Below, in pieces: positions 18,552 to 26,801 of a stretch of DNA of 64,000 bases. Made by a program: the position numbers and the translations under genes. The stretch is from Sedimentibacter acidaminivorans (GTDB lineage Bacteria > Bacillota > Clostridia > Tissierellales > Sedimentibacteraceae): the NCBI RefSeq assembly GCF_017873955.1, contig NZ_JAGGKS010000009.1:1-64000 (forward strand). The letters are read 5' to 3'. The notes under the pieces are model-generated. The model saw nothing but the letters and a program-made list of their open reading frames with translations. It had not been told where the DNA came from and did not search any database. How positions within the stretch are numbered: the stretch's first letter is position 1; each line of letters opens with the position of its first letter.

Positions 18552-20126
18552 TTATTCGTTGTATATCCTGTACAAAAATACAGCCGCCTCAGCACGTGTG
18601 GAATAAGCAAGTGGGTTTAGCTTATCCCCTGATCCGGAAATTAAGCCTTCCTTAACCATGGTTGCTAGGCTTTCTATAGCATATGCGAAAATGTCTCTTT
18701 TATCACTGAATTCATCTAGCACGGTGGTATCACTTGTGGTAACTAAGTCTTGGTAATTCTCTAGGGCCCTTGCTGTCATCACTATCATATCTTGTCTAGA
18801 GATATTTCCCTTGGGATTAAAAAGGTTGTTTCCAATCCCTTCTGCAATACCGATTTTTTTAGCAATGCCCATAGCTTCATAATAGTAATCACTCGGTTTA
18901 ATATCATCAAAGTTACTGTCAAAATCTGATGTTAAGCCTAGCGTCTTGATCAATAGCACCAGATAATCAGCTCTGGTAATATTTTCTACTGGAGAGTAGG
19001 TTGTTGTAGAAGTTCCGTTAATGATGCCTTTAGAGGCCATGATTTCTATAGATTTCCTTGCCCACTCCACACCGCTCAAGTCGCTGAAGGTTTTTTTAAC
19101 ATAAGCTACGGCATAGTAACTGAAATGGGTGGTCGTAAAGGTCACTGTACCGGTTGCAGGGTCATAACGCCCATTTGGTATGGAAACTGCATTCCCTTGA
19201 CCGTCGATATACCATATGACGATATGTTCTGGGGCAAGCAACTCCATGGCTGTAGGTGTATAGGGTATTGATACTGATACAGGTGCCTCAGGGTTATTCC
19301 ATCGGGCTTGTTCCCCGTTTAGGTTAAATGTAAGCTGCACTAAAGGCCTGTCATCAATAGCTTCTCTTTCTTCATCAGAGAGAGTAGATTTATTACCCTG
19401 TCCTATGGTGATGCTAAGTTTCTTTCCCTCTACTCCTGGAATGTTTGAAAACATATTATCAGGTATAGTGATACTTCCTACATCGGTAGAGAAAGTCAAT
19501 GCGCTTTGCCCATGAGAAGTAGATTCGGCAACAGTTGGAAATTTCAAGGTGTAGTCAGTCACATTAGGGATAGAAGGCATAGTTATTACGGTTATCCCAT
19601 CGTCGTCGAACACGTTGTTTGCCAGAGTTTCCATATCTACCGCAGAGCTACCAGTATTTAAATTTACACTGACTGGCAGCGTGGTTTCTGGTGTATCGGC
19701 TCTTGAAACAACTGCCTGATAGGCAGGTGTAGGATGGGAAGTACTGGTTCCTCCACTGGAACCAGTCACTGTAATTGGCGCGGTGGTTGTATTACTACCA
19801 TATCCCGCCACTACTTGAAGTACTCCTGGCGAGACATCAGGAACCTTAAATGTATCGGAATAGCCTCCGTCACTATTTGATAATATGGAATTCAAATAAA
19901 CGATACTGCCACTTGATTCCAAAACTTTTATAGTTATCCATATCTCTGGGTCTGCAGTTCCTGAAACTGTCACTTCATCCCCTGGATAAGCACTGTCCGG
20001 AGTTGCTATTACGCTGACATCTGCTGCAAAAACTAAACAAGGCGTCATTAATGACAAAGATATAATAATGCATATAAATATACTAAACGTTTTACTACCG
20101 AGCTTATTCAGTGTTTTTATCATCAT
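18552..20126 (-). CDS. SLH-domain surface protein
   Basis: A 524-residue exported protein. The signal peptide is ~1-35 (ends VFAAD). A small Ig-like domain (~36-118; SAYPGDEVTVSGTADP) and a linker precede a beta domain (~150-345) that ends THFSYYAVAYV and closely parallels the pre-SLH domain of the 14419-18273 protein. Three SLH domains make up the last ~175 residues (VEWARKSIEIMASKGI, TYSPVENITRADY, LNPLAYSTRAEA). It is probably cotranscribed with the gene at 20153-22891, which ends 26 bp upstream and lacks an SLH anchor of its own. It may serve as the anchoring partner of that protein, which is inference. Confidence 0.88.
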   Translation of the reverse strand: MMIKTLNKLGSKTFSIFICIIISLSLMTPCLVFAADVSVIATPDSAYPGDEVTVSGTADPEIWITIKVLESSGSIVYLNSILSNSDGGYSDTFKVPDVSPGVLQVVAGYGSNTTTAPITVTGSSGGTSTSHPTPAYQAVVSRADTPETTLPVSVNLNTGSSAVDMETLANNVFDDDGITVITMPSIPNVTDYTLKFPTVAESTSHGQSALTFSTDVGSITIPDNMFSNIPGVEGKKLSITIGQGNKSTLSDEEREAIDDRPLVQLTFNLNGEQARWNNPEAPVSVSIPYTPTAMELLAPEHIVIWYIDGQGNAVSIPNGRYDPATGTVTFTTTHFSYYAVAYVKKTFSDLSGVEWARKSIEIMASKGIINGTSTTTYSPVENITRADYLVLLIKTLGLTSDFDSNFDDIKPSDYYYEAMGIAKKIGIAEGIGNNLFNPKGNISRQDMIVMTARALENYQDLVTTSDTTVLDEFSDKRDIFAYAIESLATMVKEGLISGSGDKLNPLAYSTRAEAAVFLYRIYNE

Positions 20127-20152
20127 TTTTCACTCATCTCCTTTCAATGTGA

Positions 20153-22891
20153 CTATAGTATTTCTGGATTTGTTTCTGAATTATTGGTTAAATCATCTAC
20201 TATAAAGGCTTTGATAATATCCCCCTCTTTTACATTAAATGCAGCTTTTGCTCGATTTACCGTATCAAAATCTGCCTCTGTTGCATTTATCCCTATCTGC
20301 TGCCCATTTCTTAAATGTACAAACACACATACCTCATTGCCACCGTGTCCTGTAACAGGAGCTATGGCTACAGAAAAATATTTAAACCCTGTTATTCCTT
20401 CATTGACAGTCATCATAGGTATGCCGTCATCTGTATATCCCCTTGTATAGGCTGAATCTTCATCTAGCTGGATAATATACGCGCCGTTTCCGCAGCCTAA
20501 ATTAACGTTTAATGTTAAAGTTTTGCTCACCTCACTGCCATTGGTATCGGTTACCTTGACTTCTATCGTATAATTGCCTTCACTTAAAAATGTTCCTGTT
20601 ATTTCTCCAGTTATTTCACTTAGGATAAGTTCTGTAGGAAGCCCTGTTGCTGTCCAGGTATAAGGCAATGTTCCCCCTTCTGCACTTAAGGTTGCCTGAT
20701 AGGTTCCTCCTACAATGCCTATGGGCAAGGTTTCATTATTGATTGTTAATGCTTCTTTTCTTGTAACGGTGATGGTATAAGTCTTGGTACTTTCACCGTC
20801 TTTTCCTGTTACTACTATGTCAATGGCATTTTCTCCTACATCAAGACTAACTGGTTGGGATGGCTCCCCTCCGTTTACTCTGACCGTTGCATCACCATCC
20901 ATCAGCGTTGGACTTATGCTAATAGCTTCAGTGTTATAGGGAACAGTGGCTGTATACGCTGTAGTAGCCAGATTAAAAGTTAGACTTAATGTCCCTTCAC
21001 TTAAGGTTATATCACTAAGATTCACATCACCCGTTCCTCGATTGACTGTTACTGTATAGGTTTTAGTAGAAGCATCCTGAGCAACCACCATAACATCAAT
21101 AGGATTTTCTCCAACTTCCACTGTTATTGCACTGCTGGTTGTAACACTTCCGTCTATAAGCACTAATGCTTTATTGTCTGATGGTATGGCACTTATATCA
21201 ATCGTCTCCGTGTCATTGCCTGCGTTGACATAGTACTCCGTAGTATCCTTATCAAAGCTAAGATTTCCTTCGCTTAGGGTTAAGCTGCTTAAATCTGCAT
21301 TGTCCACCGTCCCATTGATAGAGAGAATATACGCCTTTTGGCTAACGCCATCAGAAGCTGTGACCACAACGGGAATTAAATTCGCTCCCTGTTCAAGATA
21401 AACCGTTTTGGCCACGCTGTCAGCTGCCGTGTCCCCGGCAATGGTCAGGGTAGCCCCGGCATCTGCCAACTGGGCTGTGACGTCTATGCTGTCTATGTTT
21501 GGAACGGCTTCCACTTGGTAGACCACGGTGTTTTTGTCAAAGGCCGGGCTCAAACTACCAGCGCTTACTGTCAGGTCGACCAGGTCGATGGAGAAAGTCT
21601 GGTTAATAGTCAGGGTAAAGTCTTTCTCATCAGTTTTACCGTTTACATCGGTGACGGTAACCCTTACATTGAAGTTGCCCGTGTCTTCCGGGGTACCGCT
21701 GATCTCGCCGGTTGATTGGGCAATGGAAAGCCCTGCCGGCAGTCCGTTAGCACTCCACGTATAGGACCCGGTTCCGTCCAGGGCTGTTAAAGCCCCATTG
21801 TAGTACGGTGTCCCGATAATCCCGGTGGGCAAGCTGACACTATCGCTTACAATATTAGGATTCATAAATGTAATACTTTCGCTTACTGGGGTATTAGCAT
21901 ATTTGGTGTGGTGCGGTTCGCTGTATTTCTCATTCCAAAACCTGAGCGTATAGCTGTTATCACTTAGGGCCACCGGCAGGTTAAAAGTAGCCGTGCCGCT
22001 TTCGTTGTCCGCCGTCAGATTCTTGATGACGCCCCGGTAGGTATTGCTGCCGCTGGTTAGCTCTACACCAAGATAATTACTGTCGCCTGTGAAGGCGTCG
22101 CTGTAATTAACGGTGATTGCGCTGCCGCTGGTTCTGCTGCCGGCGTTCACATCACCGATGGTCAGTGTTTGGCTGCTATCAGCCATGGTTAATTTCATAT
22201 CACCGGTGATTGGCGTTACTGCTGAAAGATTGCTCTCTACCGTCGCAGATGCGCCGCCTACCGCGTCAGATACGAAGATGACAGATGACAGATTTAATTT
22301 AAAAGCGGGGCGAATACCGTAGCTGAAGGTCACACTGCGGCCCCTCGAGTCGACATCGCCATTGCCGTCGACAAGGAGGACTGCACTGCTGCTGCCATAG
22401 CCAGGCGACCGCAACCACCAGCGACCCCTCCCTTCACGGTCTGCCTTTCCACCAGGGAAATAGGTGGGATTATTCGCCTCATCTGTTGAAAGTAGGAATG
22501 CCTTTTCACCAGCCGGATATCGAAAATTGGCTTTTTCCTCCGTTGTAAAGGAATCTTGAAATTCACCATTGAGCCAGTTGTATACATCAGAATTTTCATA
22601 ATCGTTGGAATTATTATCAAATGCCCTCCAATCCACAGAATCATCCGCCAGCAGCAACAGTTCGCTGCTACTTTTATCCAGTATGCGCCACTTAATGGGG
22701 CTGCCGTTATATTTCCCATAATAGATATGCTGGTAGGTTGAAGCAACACCGGTATTTCCCTCCGGCCCTTTTAAATCGCTGGACGTTCCCGCCTCTACCG
22801 TCTCTGCCCATGCCTCCGTGGGCAGTAGACCCATGACCATGATGGCCGCCATCAAGAGCGACAGGATTTTGCGTTTTACTTTTGCTTTCAT
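20153..22891 (-). CDS. Large secreted protein with DUF6273-like lectin-fold domain and cadherin-like/Ig domains
   Basis: A 912-residue exported protein (signal peptide ~1-30, ends AWAET). Residues ~50-200 form a DUF6273-type domain related to the formylglycine-enzyme/C-type-lectin fold (RWWLRSPGYGSSSA, then GIRPAFKLNL). Then come two putative-Ig (He_PIG) domains (~345-430 and ~725-800; LPAGLSIAQSTGEISGTP) and three cadherin-like beta-sandwich domains (~435-720), each with the LTLSEG-x-L-F pattern and ending in KTYTVTVNR. A ~110-residue C-terminal domain has no SLH or LPXTG signal. It heads the operon with 18552-20126, and its promoter carries the three-copy LytTR-type operator. By eye the first ~1.5 kb is richer in G+C than the rest of the window, suggesting a different origin for that part. 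Confidence 0.85.
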   Translation of the reverse strand: MKAKVKRKILSLLMAAIMVMGLLPTEAWAETVEAGTSSDLKGPEGNTGVASTYQHIYYGKYNGSPIKWRILDKSSSELLLLADDSVDWRAFDNNSNDYENSDVYNWLNGEFQDSFTTEEKANFRYPAGEKAFLLSTDEANNPTYFPGGKADREGRGRWWLRSPGYGSSSAVLLVDGNGDVDSRGRSVTFSYGIRPAFKLNLSSVIFVSDAVGGASATVESNLSAVTPITGDMKLTMADSSQTLTIGDVNAGSRTSGSAITVNYSDAFTGDSNYLGVELTSGSNTYRGVIKNLTADNESGTATFNLPVALSDNSYTLRFWNEKYSEPHHTKYANTPVSESITFMNPNIVSDSVSLPTGIIGTPYYNGALTALDGTGSYTWSANGLPAGLSIAQSTGEISGTPEDTGNFNVRVTVTDVNGKTDEKDFTLTINQTFSIDLVDLTVSAGSLSPAFDKNTVVYQVEAVPNIDSIDVTAQLADAGATLTIAGDTAADSVAKTVYLEQGANLIPVVVTASDGVSQKAYILSINGTVDNADLSSLTLSEGNLSFDKDTTEYYVNAGNDTETIDISAIPSDNKALVLIDGSVTTSSAITVEVGENPIDVMVVAQDASTKTYTVTVNRGTGDVNLSDITLSEGTLSLTFNLATTAYTATVPYNTEAISISPTLMDGDATVRVNGGEPSQPVSLDVGENAIDIVVTGKDGESTKTYTITVTRKEALTINNETLPIGIVGGTYQATLSAEGGTLPYTWTATGLPTELILSEITGEITGTFLSEGNYTIEVKVTDTNGSEVSKTLTLNVNLGCGNGAYIIQLDEDSAYTRGYTDDGIPMMTVNEGITGFKYFSVAIAPVTGHGGNEVCVFVHLRNGQQIGINATEADFDTVNRAKAAFNVKEGDIIKAFIVDDLTNNSETNPEIL

Positions 22892-22940
22892 GATTCTCCT
22901 CCTCTATTTCGAAAAAATTATCTCATATTTATATATATAA

Positions 22941-23031
22941 ATAATAGCGTGTGATTTTTATTTTGTCACAAAAAAACAGTGAACAGCTTTTATTTTAAGG
23001 TAAACGTCATAGATTAAAGTAGTGAACGTCA
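22941..23031 (-). promoter_or_regulatory. Promoter with three-copy LytTR-type operator (circuit A)
   Basis: On the minus strand: GTTCAC (23027-23022), GTTTAC (23005-23000) and GTTCAC (22984-22979), at 22- and 21-bp periods. Then come a T-run, -35 GTGACA (22969-22964), a 17-bp spacer and -10 TATTAT (22946-22941). Two copies have the fuller form TGACGTTYAC, close to the LytTR consensus. All distances match the 18301-18391 site. Confidence 0.78.
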
Positions 23032-23037
23032 TTAAGC

Positions 23038-23078
23038 ACAAAAAAACTAAGCAAATAATTCATGCTTAGTCTTTTTTG
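23038..23078 (-). terminator. Terminator of the LytS/LytTR operon
   Basis: ACTAAGCA/TGCTTAGT hairpin followed by a run of seven Ts on the minus strand, 54 bp after the regulator's stop codon. It is nearly the same as the hairpin at 18409-18450. Confidence 0.85.
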
Positions 23079-23131
23079 TAGGCTCTTTTTAAACCCTTAT
23101 TTCATATAGTTTTATGTCTCAATAAAGATGT

Positions 23132-23863
23132 TTATTCCATATCTAAATATTGCTTTACTTCTTGTATGTTACTTCTGCCAACAGGCACCTTTATATCTTC
23201 ATAATCTAGTAGTAATTCATAAGTACTACCTAGTATTCTTTTTATCCTATATATATATTCCATGTTTACAATATAGCTTCTATGACACCTTAAAAATCCA
23301 ACCTCTAATAGTTCGTTTTGCCAAAATTGTAGTTTTTCTTTAGATGTAACTTTCTCTTTTTTTGTCACCAGTATGGTTTTAGAGTCTAATGATTCAATAT
23401 ATAAAATATCTTTTATTTTTATAAAAGTTGTACTATCTCTTCCTTTTACACTTATCTTTTCTGGCAGTTGAGTTTTACCTTTAATGACTTTGATTTGATT
23501 ATCTCTTGAGCCTTTTATTCTATCTATAGCTGTTATAAGTTTTTCTTTTCTTATAGGTTTTAACAAGTAGTGTGCTGCACCTATATCAAAAGCATCAATC
23601 GCATATTGTTTATATGCTGTTATAAATATTATGCTTATATTGCTATCTATTTTCTTTATTCTTTTAGCAAGCTCAACCCCGGTAATCTCAGGCATTTCTA
23701 TATCCAAAAATGCTATATCTATATTCATATCAACTATATTTACAAGAGCTTGTATACCATCAGTATAAGTAGCAATGACTTCTATTTCATCTATACTCTC
23801 TATTGAAAATTCAAGTTCACTTATAAGTGCTTGCTCATCATCAACAATTATGCATCTTAACAT
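23132..23863 (-). CDS. LytTR-family response regulator
   Basis: A ~243-residue regulator. The receiver domain has acidic residues in IIVDDEQ, the phospho-acceptor Asp in IAFLDIEMPEITG (~52) and the conserved Lys in YLLKPIRKEK (~100). The C-terminal LytTR domain (~138-240) includes DILYIESL and FLRCHRSYIVNMEYI. LytTR domains bind pairs of ~9-bp direct repeats one helical turn set (~21 bp) apart. I start it at the ATG at 23863, with GGAGGG 6-7 nt upstream; the ATG at 23899 lies inside the kinase gene. It overlaps the kinase stop by a few bases (ATGTTAA), indicating translational coupling. The operators upstream of 22891 and 18273 are its likely targets. Confidence 0.9.
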   Translation of the reverse strand: MLRCIIVDDEQALISELEFSIESIDEIEVIATYTDGIQALVNIVDMNIDIAFLDIEMPEITGVELAKRIKKIDSNISIIFITAYKQYAIDAFDIGAAHYLLKPIRKEKLITAIDRIKGSRDNQIKVIKGKTQLPEKISVKGRDSTTFIKIKDILYIESLDSKTILVTKKEKVTSKEKLQFWQNELLEVGFLRCHRSYIVNMEYIYRIKRILGSTYELLLDYEDIKVPVGRSNIQEVKQYLDME

Positions 23864-25101
23864 TTTTTCCCTCCTACTGGTATTTTTATGGTAATACAAG
23901 TTCCTTGGTTTTTACTACTTTTGATCATTAAATCCGTATCATAATAAAGTTTAAGCCTTTTGCTAGTATTATTTATACCTACGCCTGTACTCTCTTGTTT
24001 TAGTAATTTAAACAGTGTATCTTCGTCTATACCTTTACCATTATCTTTTACCTGTAAAGATATATAATTATCCATCTTCTTGACTAAAATCTGAATTTTT
24101 ACGCCTTTAATATTATCCTTCAATCCATGCTTTACTGCATTTTCTACAAGGGGTTGAAATATTAAGCAGGGTACTGTTATATCAATATTGTCATCAATAT
24201 CATAAACTACTTCTAGCCTATCCCCAAACCGTACTTTTTCGATGGTTAGGTAAGATTTAATTAACTCGATTTCCTCTTTTAAAGCTATTTGCATATTTTC
24301 ACTATCATAGTCAAACTTTCCTCTTAGATATGTGCTTAAATCCAATAGTAATTCTCTTGCCACATTGGGTTCTTGTCTACAATACGTTATGATTGTATTG
24401 ATTGTATTAAATAAAAAATGTGGTTGTATCTGTGCATGTAAAAAATTAAGCTCTGAATTAAATATACTTAACTGATATTCTTTTGTATTTTGGGATAATA
24501 CATAGGCAAATATTAGTAAATATATGAAATAAGTATAGGCATTTATTTCTCCTATTTTAGAATAAAATACCCCACTTCCTCTTAATATGTCATGGAAAGC
24601 ACCAAAATACATTATAAAGCTACCTATACATAGAAGAACAGCTCTTTTTCTCTTCTTAACAACAGCTTTTACAAGTATATAACTTGAATATACCAGCATT
24701 ATAAAAAATGAACCATCATAAAAAGCATCTTTAGAAGAATATACTGGTATATCTGTAAAAATAATAAAAATAGAAAAGATAATTGCAATGATCGTAAATA
24801 TCTTGCTAATATGTTTCAAACGTTCTTCTTTGAACAAGCTTTCTGATATTAACATTAAAAATACACCACCCCATATATAACTTATATAATATAAGCTGGA
24901 TGATACCATATAAATCAAACCTTCAGTATTATTAATCACGAGTAAGTTTTTTGTTACTATAACTCTCGTTATAGCAATCAAACATCCAATGGAAAAATAC
25001 AGATTGTACTTCTCTTCTTTGTATGAAAAAAACAGATATAAAAAGTAGATAAAAATGGTCGTATATACACCTATTGAAAAATAGTCCATATTAGTTAGCA
25101 T
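23857..25101 (-). CDS. LytS-type sensor histidine kinase
   Basis: A kinase of the LytS/YesM class. Six to seven membrane helices fill the first ~200 residues without a clear extracellular domain. The His_kinase domain follows with LHAQIQPHFLFNTINT, and then HATPase_c with PLVENAVKHG, DNGKGI and GVGINNTSKRL. The frame is open from an ATG at 25197, but I prefer 25101 (AAGGAT 8 nt upstream); the first 30 residues of the longer form look non-conserved. It senses an unknown, perhaps envelope-related, signal and phosphorylates the LytTR regulator encoded immediately downstream. Confidence 0.85.
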   Translation of the reverse strand: MLTNMDYFSIGVYTTIFIYFLYLFFSYKEEKYNLYFSIGCLIAITRVIVTKNLLVINNTEGLIYMVSSSLYYISYIWGGVFLMLISESLFKEERLKHISKIFTIIAIIFSIFIIFTDIPVYSSKDAFYDGSFFIMLVYSSYILVKAVVKKRKRAVLLCIGSFIMYFGAFHDILRGSGVFYSKIGEINAYTYFIYLLIFAYVLSQNTKEYQLSIFNSELNFLHAQIQPHFLFNTINTIITYCRQEPNVARELLLDLSTYLRGKFDYDSENMQIALKEEIELIKSYLTIEKVRFGDRLEVVYDIDDNIDITVPCLIFQPLVENAVKHGLKDNIKGVKIQILVKKMDNYISLQVKDNGKGIDEDTLFKLLKQESTGVGINNTSKRLKLYYDTDLMIKSSKNQGTCITIKIPVGGKKC

Positions 25102-25312
25102 AATCATATCCTTTTGAATTTTCTTATTTATAGTGTATATCATTGTCTTGTCGATAGTCAATAAAATATACATGAACAACGCATTATTGACGCTCATCTG
25201 TATCGTTTTAGTGGGTGAATGGAATTTTGATTAAGTCATTCACTACTTTTGATTACGGTAAATTCTTACGATACTGTTTCAAAATAGTTTATATGCACCA
25301 AGTACTAAATCA

Positions 25313-26293
25313 CTATAAACACTTACTATTGTTGTTTAAATCTTTTTCAGGTGCATTTAAACGCTTTTGATTAAACTTCTCATATTCTTTTTCAGCCAGT
25401 TCCTTAGCTACTTCATGAGAAATAGAACCTGCACCAGTAAGTATGTCTCTCTCATTAAATTTTAGGAAGGCATTCAATTTTTCTTCCCAATCCTTCATAT
25501 ACATAGGGTTACGTCTTTCAGCTTGATCTTCTGCATAATCTAGGTACATGGTTACAATTCTATTCAGTGATTTTATTTCTTTTTCCGTCAAATAATTCTT
25601 AGCAACGGTAATATCCCCTTTACGCACCTTATCACCCTTCCAAGTAGTAAGCCCCATATCGTCCTTTGAGGCATCGGCTCTTTGTTCAATGAGTTCTGCT
25701 GCTGTATGTCCATGAATGGCAAAACGAAGCTTGTTTTGCACCGTTGCAAAGAACTTTTTAGCTTCTTCTGATTTTCCATCATAATCTATAGATAGGGCAT
25801 AGATATCCGTGATTTTCTTATAAAATCTTTTTTCTGATGCTCTAATATCACGTATACGCTCTAAAAGCTCATCAAAGTAATCATCACCGATATTACGCAT
25901 ACCTTTAAGGCGTTCATCATCCATGGTAAAGCCTTTGACTAAATACTCATTTAATCTTTCCGTTGCCCATCGTCTAAATTGGGTGCCTCTACTAGATCGT
26001 ACACGGTAGCCTACGGCAATAATCATTTCAAGATTATAATGGCGTGAATTTCTCTGAACCGTTCTATTTCCTTCAGTTTGAACTTGTAAGTAATTCTTAC
26101 AAGTTGAATTTTCCTCTAATTCACCTTCTTCATAAATGTTTTTTATATGAAGTGTTATATTTTGAGGCGTTGTTTGATAAAGCTCGGCAATGGCTTTTTG
26201 TGTCATCCACACTGTTTCATTTTCAAGCCTAACATCAATTTTTGTTTTACCGTCTTCCAATTGGTAAATAAGAATATCTGTTTTATTCTCCAC
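25313..26293 (-). CDS. rhuM: RhuM family protein
   Basis: A 326-residue full-length member of the RhuM (Virulence_RhuM) family. The N-terminal part (1-115) has the typical TVWMTQKAIAELYQTTPQNI helix-turn-helix-like segment and RRWATERLNEYLVKGFTMDDERL. The C-terminal part includes KKFFATVQNKLRFAIHGHTAAEL, KGDITVAKNYLTEKEI and FLKFNERDILTGAGSIS. The family is widespread on genomic islands and near restriction or toxin-antitoxin genes; its biochemical function is not established. It lies alone between the LytS kinase and decayed mobile DNA, with two strong palindromes just upstream. It is most likely cargo from horizontal transfer. Confidence 0.88.
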   Translation of the reverse strand: MENKTDILIYQLEDGKTKIDVRLENETVWMTQKAIAELYQTTPQNITLHIKNIYEEGELEENSTCKNYLQVQTEGNRTVQRNSRHYNLEMIIAVGYRVRSSRGTQFRRWATERLNEYLVKGFTMDDERLKGMRNIGDDYFDELLERIRDIRASEKRFYKKITDIYALSIDYDGKSEEAKKFFATVQNKLRFAIHGHTAAELIEQRADASKDDMGLTTWKGDKVRKGDITVAKNYLTEKEIKSLNRIVTMYLDYAEDQAERRNPMYMKDWEEKLNAFLKFNERDILTGAGSISHEVAKELAEKEYEKFNQKRLNAPEKDLNNNSKCL

Positions 26294-26327
26294 ATTATCC
26301 CCCCTTTCAATAATTTATTAATCAATT

Positions 26328-26384
26328 CGTCAGACACTGTCTGACGTTTTTAAGTGAACTATCCGGTAAATTCCGGATAGTTCA
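26328..26384. promoter_or_regulatory. Two adjacent palindromes upstream of rhuM
   Basis: CGTCAGACA-C-TGTCTGACG (26328-26346) and TGAACTATCCGG-TAAATT-CCGGATAGTTCA (26355-26384) are perfect inverted repeats 35-91 bp before the rhuM start. The first is followed by five Ts on the plus strand and could terminate plus-strand transcription. Together they could also be operator or recombination sites. Confidence 0.55.
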
Positions 26385-26430
26385 TCTATGTTCCCAATTA
26401 TTATTTTAATTTTACCACAGTGGTTACAAC

Positions 26431-26582
26431 TTAACCACATAAACCTCGCTTCATTTTGTATTTTCTTTCCAACTCAGCTTTAATCTTGATGAATTCTTTT
26501 TCTGAAATCATCTTTTCATCAAGCAGGCTGGAAAGCATGGCTAACTGTATTTGAGTTTTAGTTGTTCATTTTCATGCTCCAT
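26431..26582 (-). pseudogene. Frameshifted small conserved protein (SHOCT-like)
   Basis: The frame starts at an ATG (26582) with GGAG upstream, reads MEHENEQLK, then shifts frame near 26552-26558 and continues QLAMLSSLLDEKMISEKEF, then KIKAELERKYKMKRGLCG-stop. The second part matches the short LLDEGxISEEEFxxIKxxL-type helix pair seen in SHOCT-like proteins, and small proteins of this kind are often found beside site-specific recombinases. No recombinase remains here. It is broken by a one-base change in length. Confidence 0.55.
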
Positions 26583-26601
26583 TGTTTAACTCCTTTTTGC
26601 A

Positions 26602-26754
26602 CCTCTACTTATAAGCCGATTTTTCTAGGGGTCTGGTCTATTCATTTTTCATTTTAATTTTTGCCCCTCACTATTAAGCCGAAAAATCATAGGGGGTGTA
26701 CGAAAAAAAGTATAAAAAAATCCCCCTATCTATAAGCCGAAAATAGATAGGGAG
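26602..26754 (-). repeat. Three related hairpins with a shared AAGCCGA loop
   Basis: Three inverted repeats lie in a row at 26602-26632, 26663-26697 and 26721-26754. Each has TA-AAGCCGA-(A/T)TTT-type loops enclosed by C-rich and G-rich arms. The one nearest the gene (arms CCCCCTATCTA/TAGATAGGG, then seven Ts on the minus strand) is the terminator of 26802-31109 and nearly equals the hairpin at 3108-3142. The other two appear to be diverged copies. Confidence 0.65.
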
Positions 26755-26801
26755 GTGCCGAAATTATTTTATTTTTAATCTCCGTTAATTATCTGTGTTC
26801 A

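Noticed and set aside
22300-22500. Variable region of a diversity-generating retroelement in the lectin-fold domain
   Set aside because: The WWLRSPG...GIRPAF fold resembles DGR targets, but no reverse transcriptase or template repeat is present in the window and the domain is N-terminal.
22330-22749. A 139-codon minus-strand frame inside the lectin-fold gene
   Set aside because: It overlaps a clear coding frame in another register and lacks a ribosome site and recognisable motifs; it reflects the higher G+C of this part.
25198-25312. Circuit-A operator upstream of the LytS kinase (autoregulation)
   Set aside because: A single CATTCAC-like match is present, but not the repeated, spaced pattern, so autoregulation is not supported.
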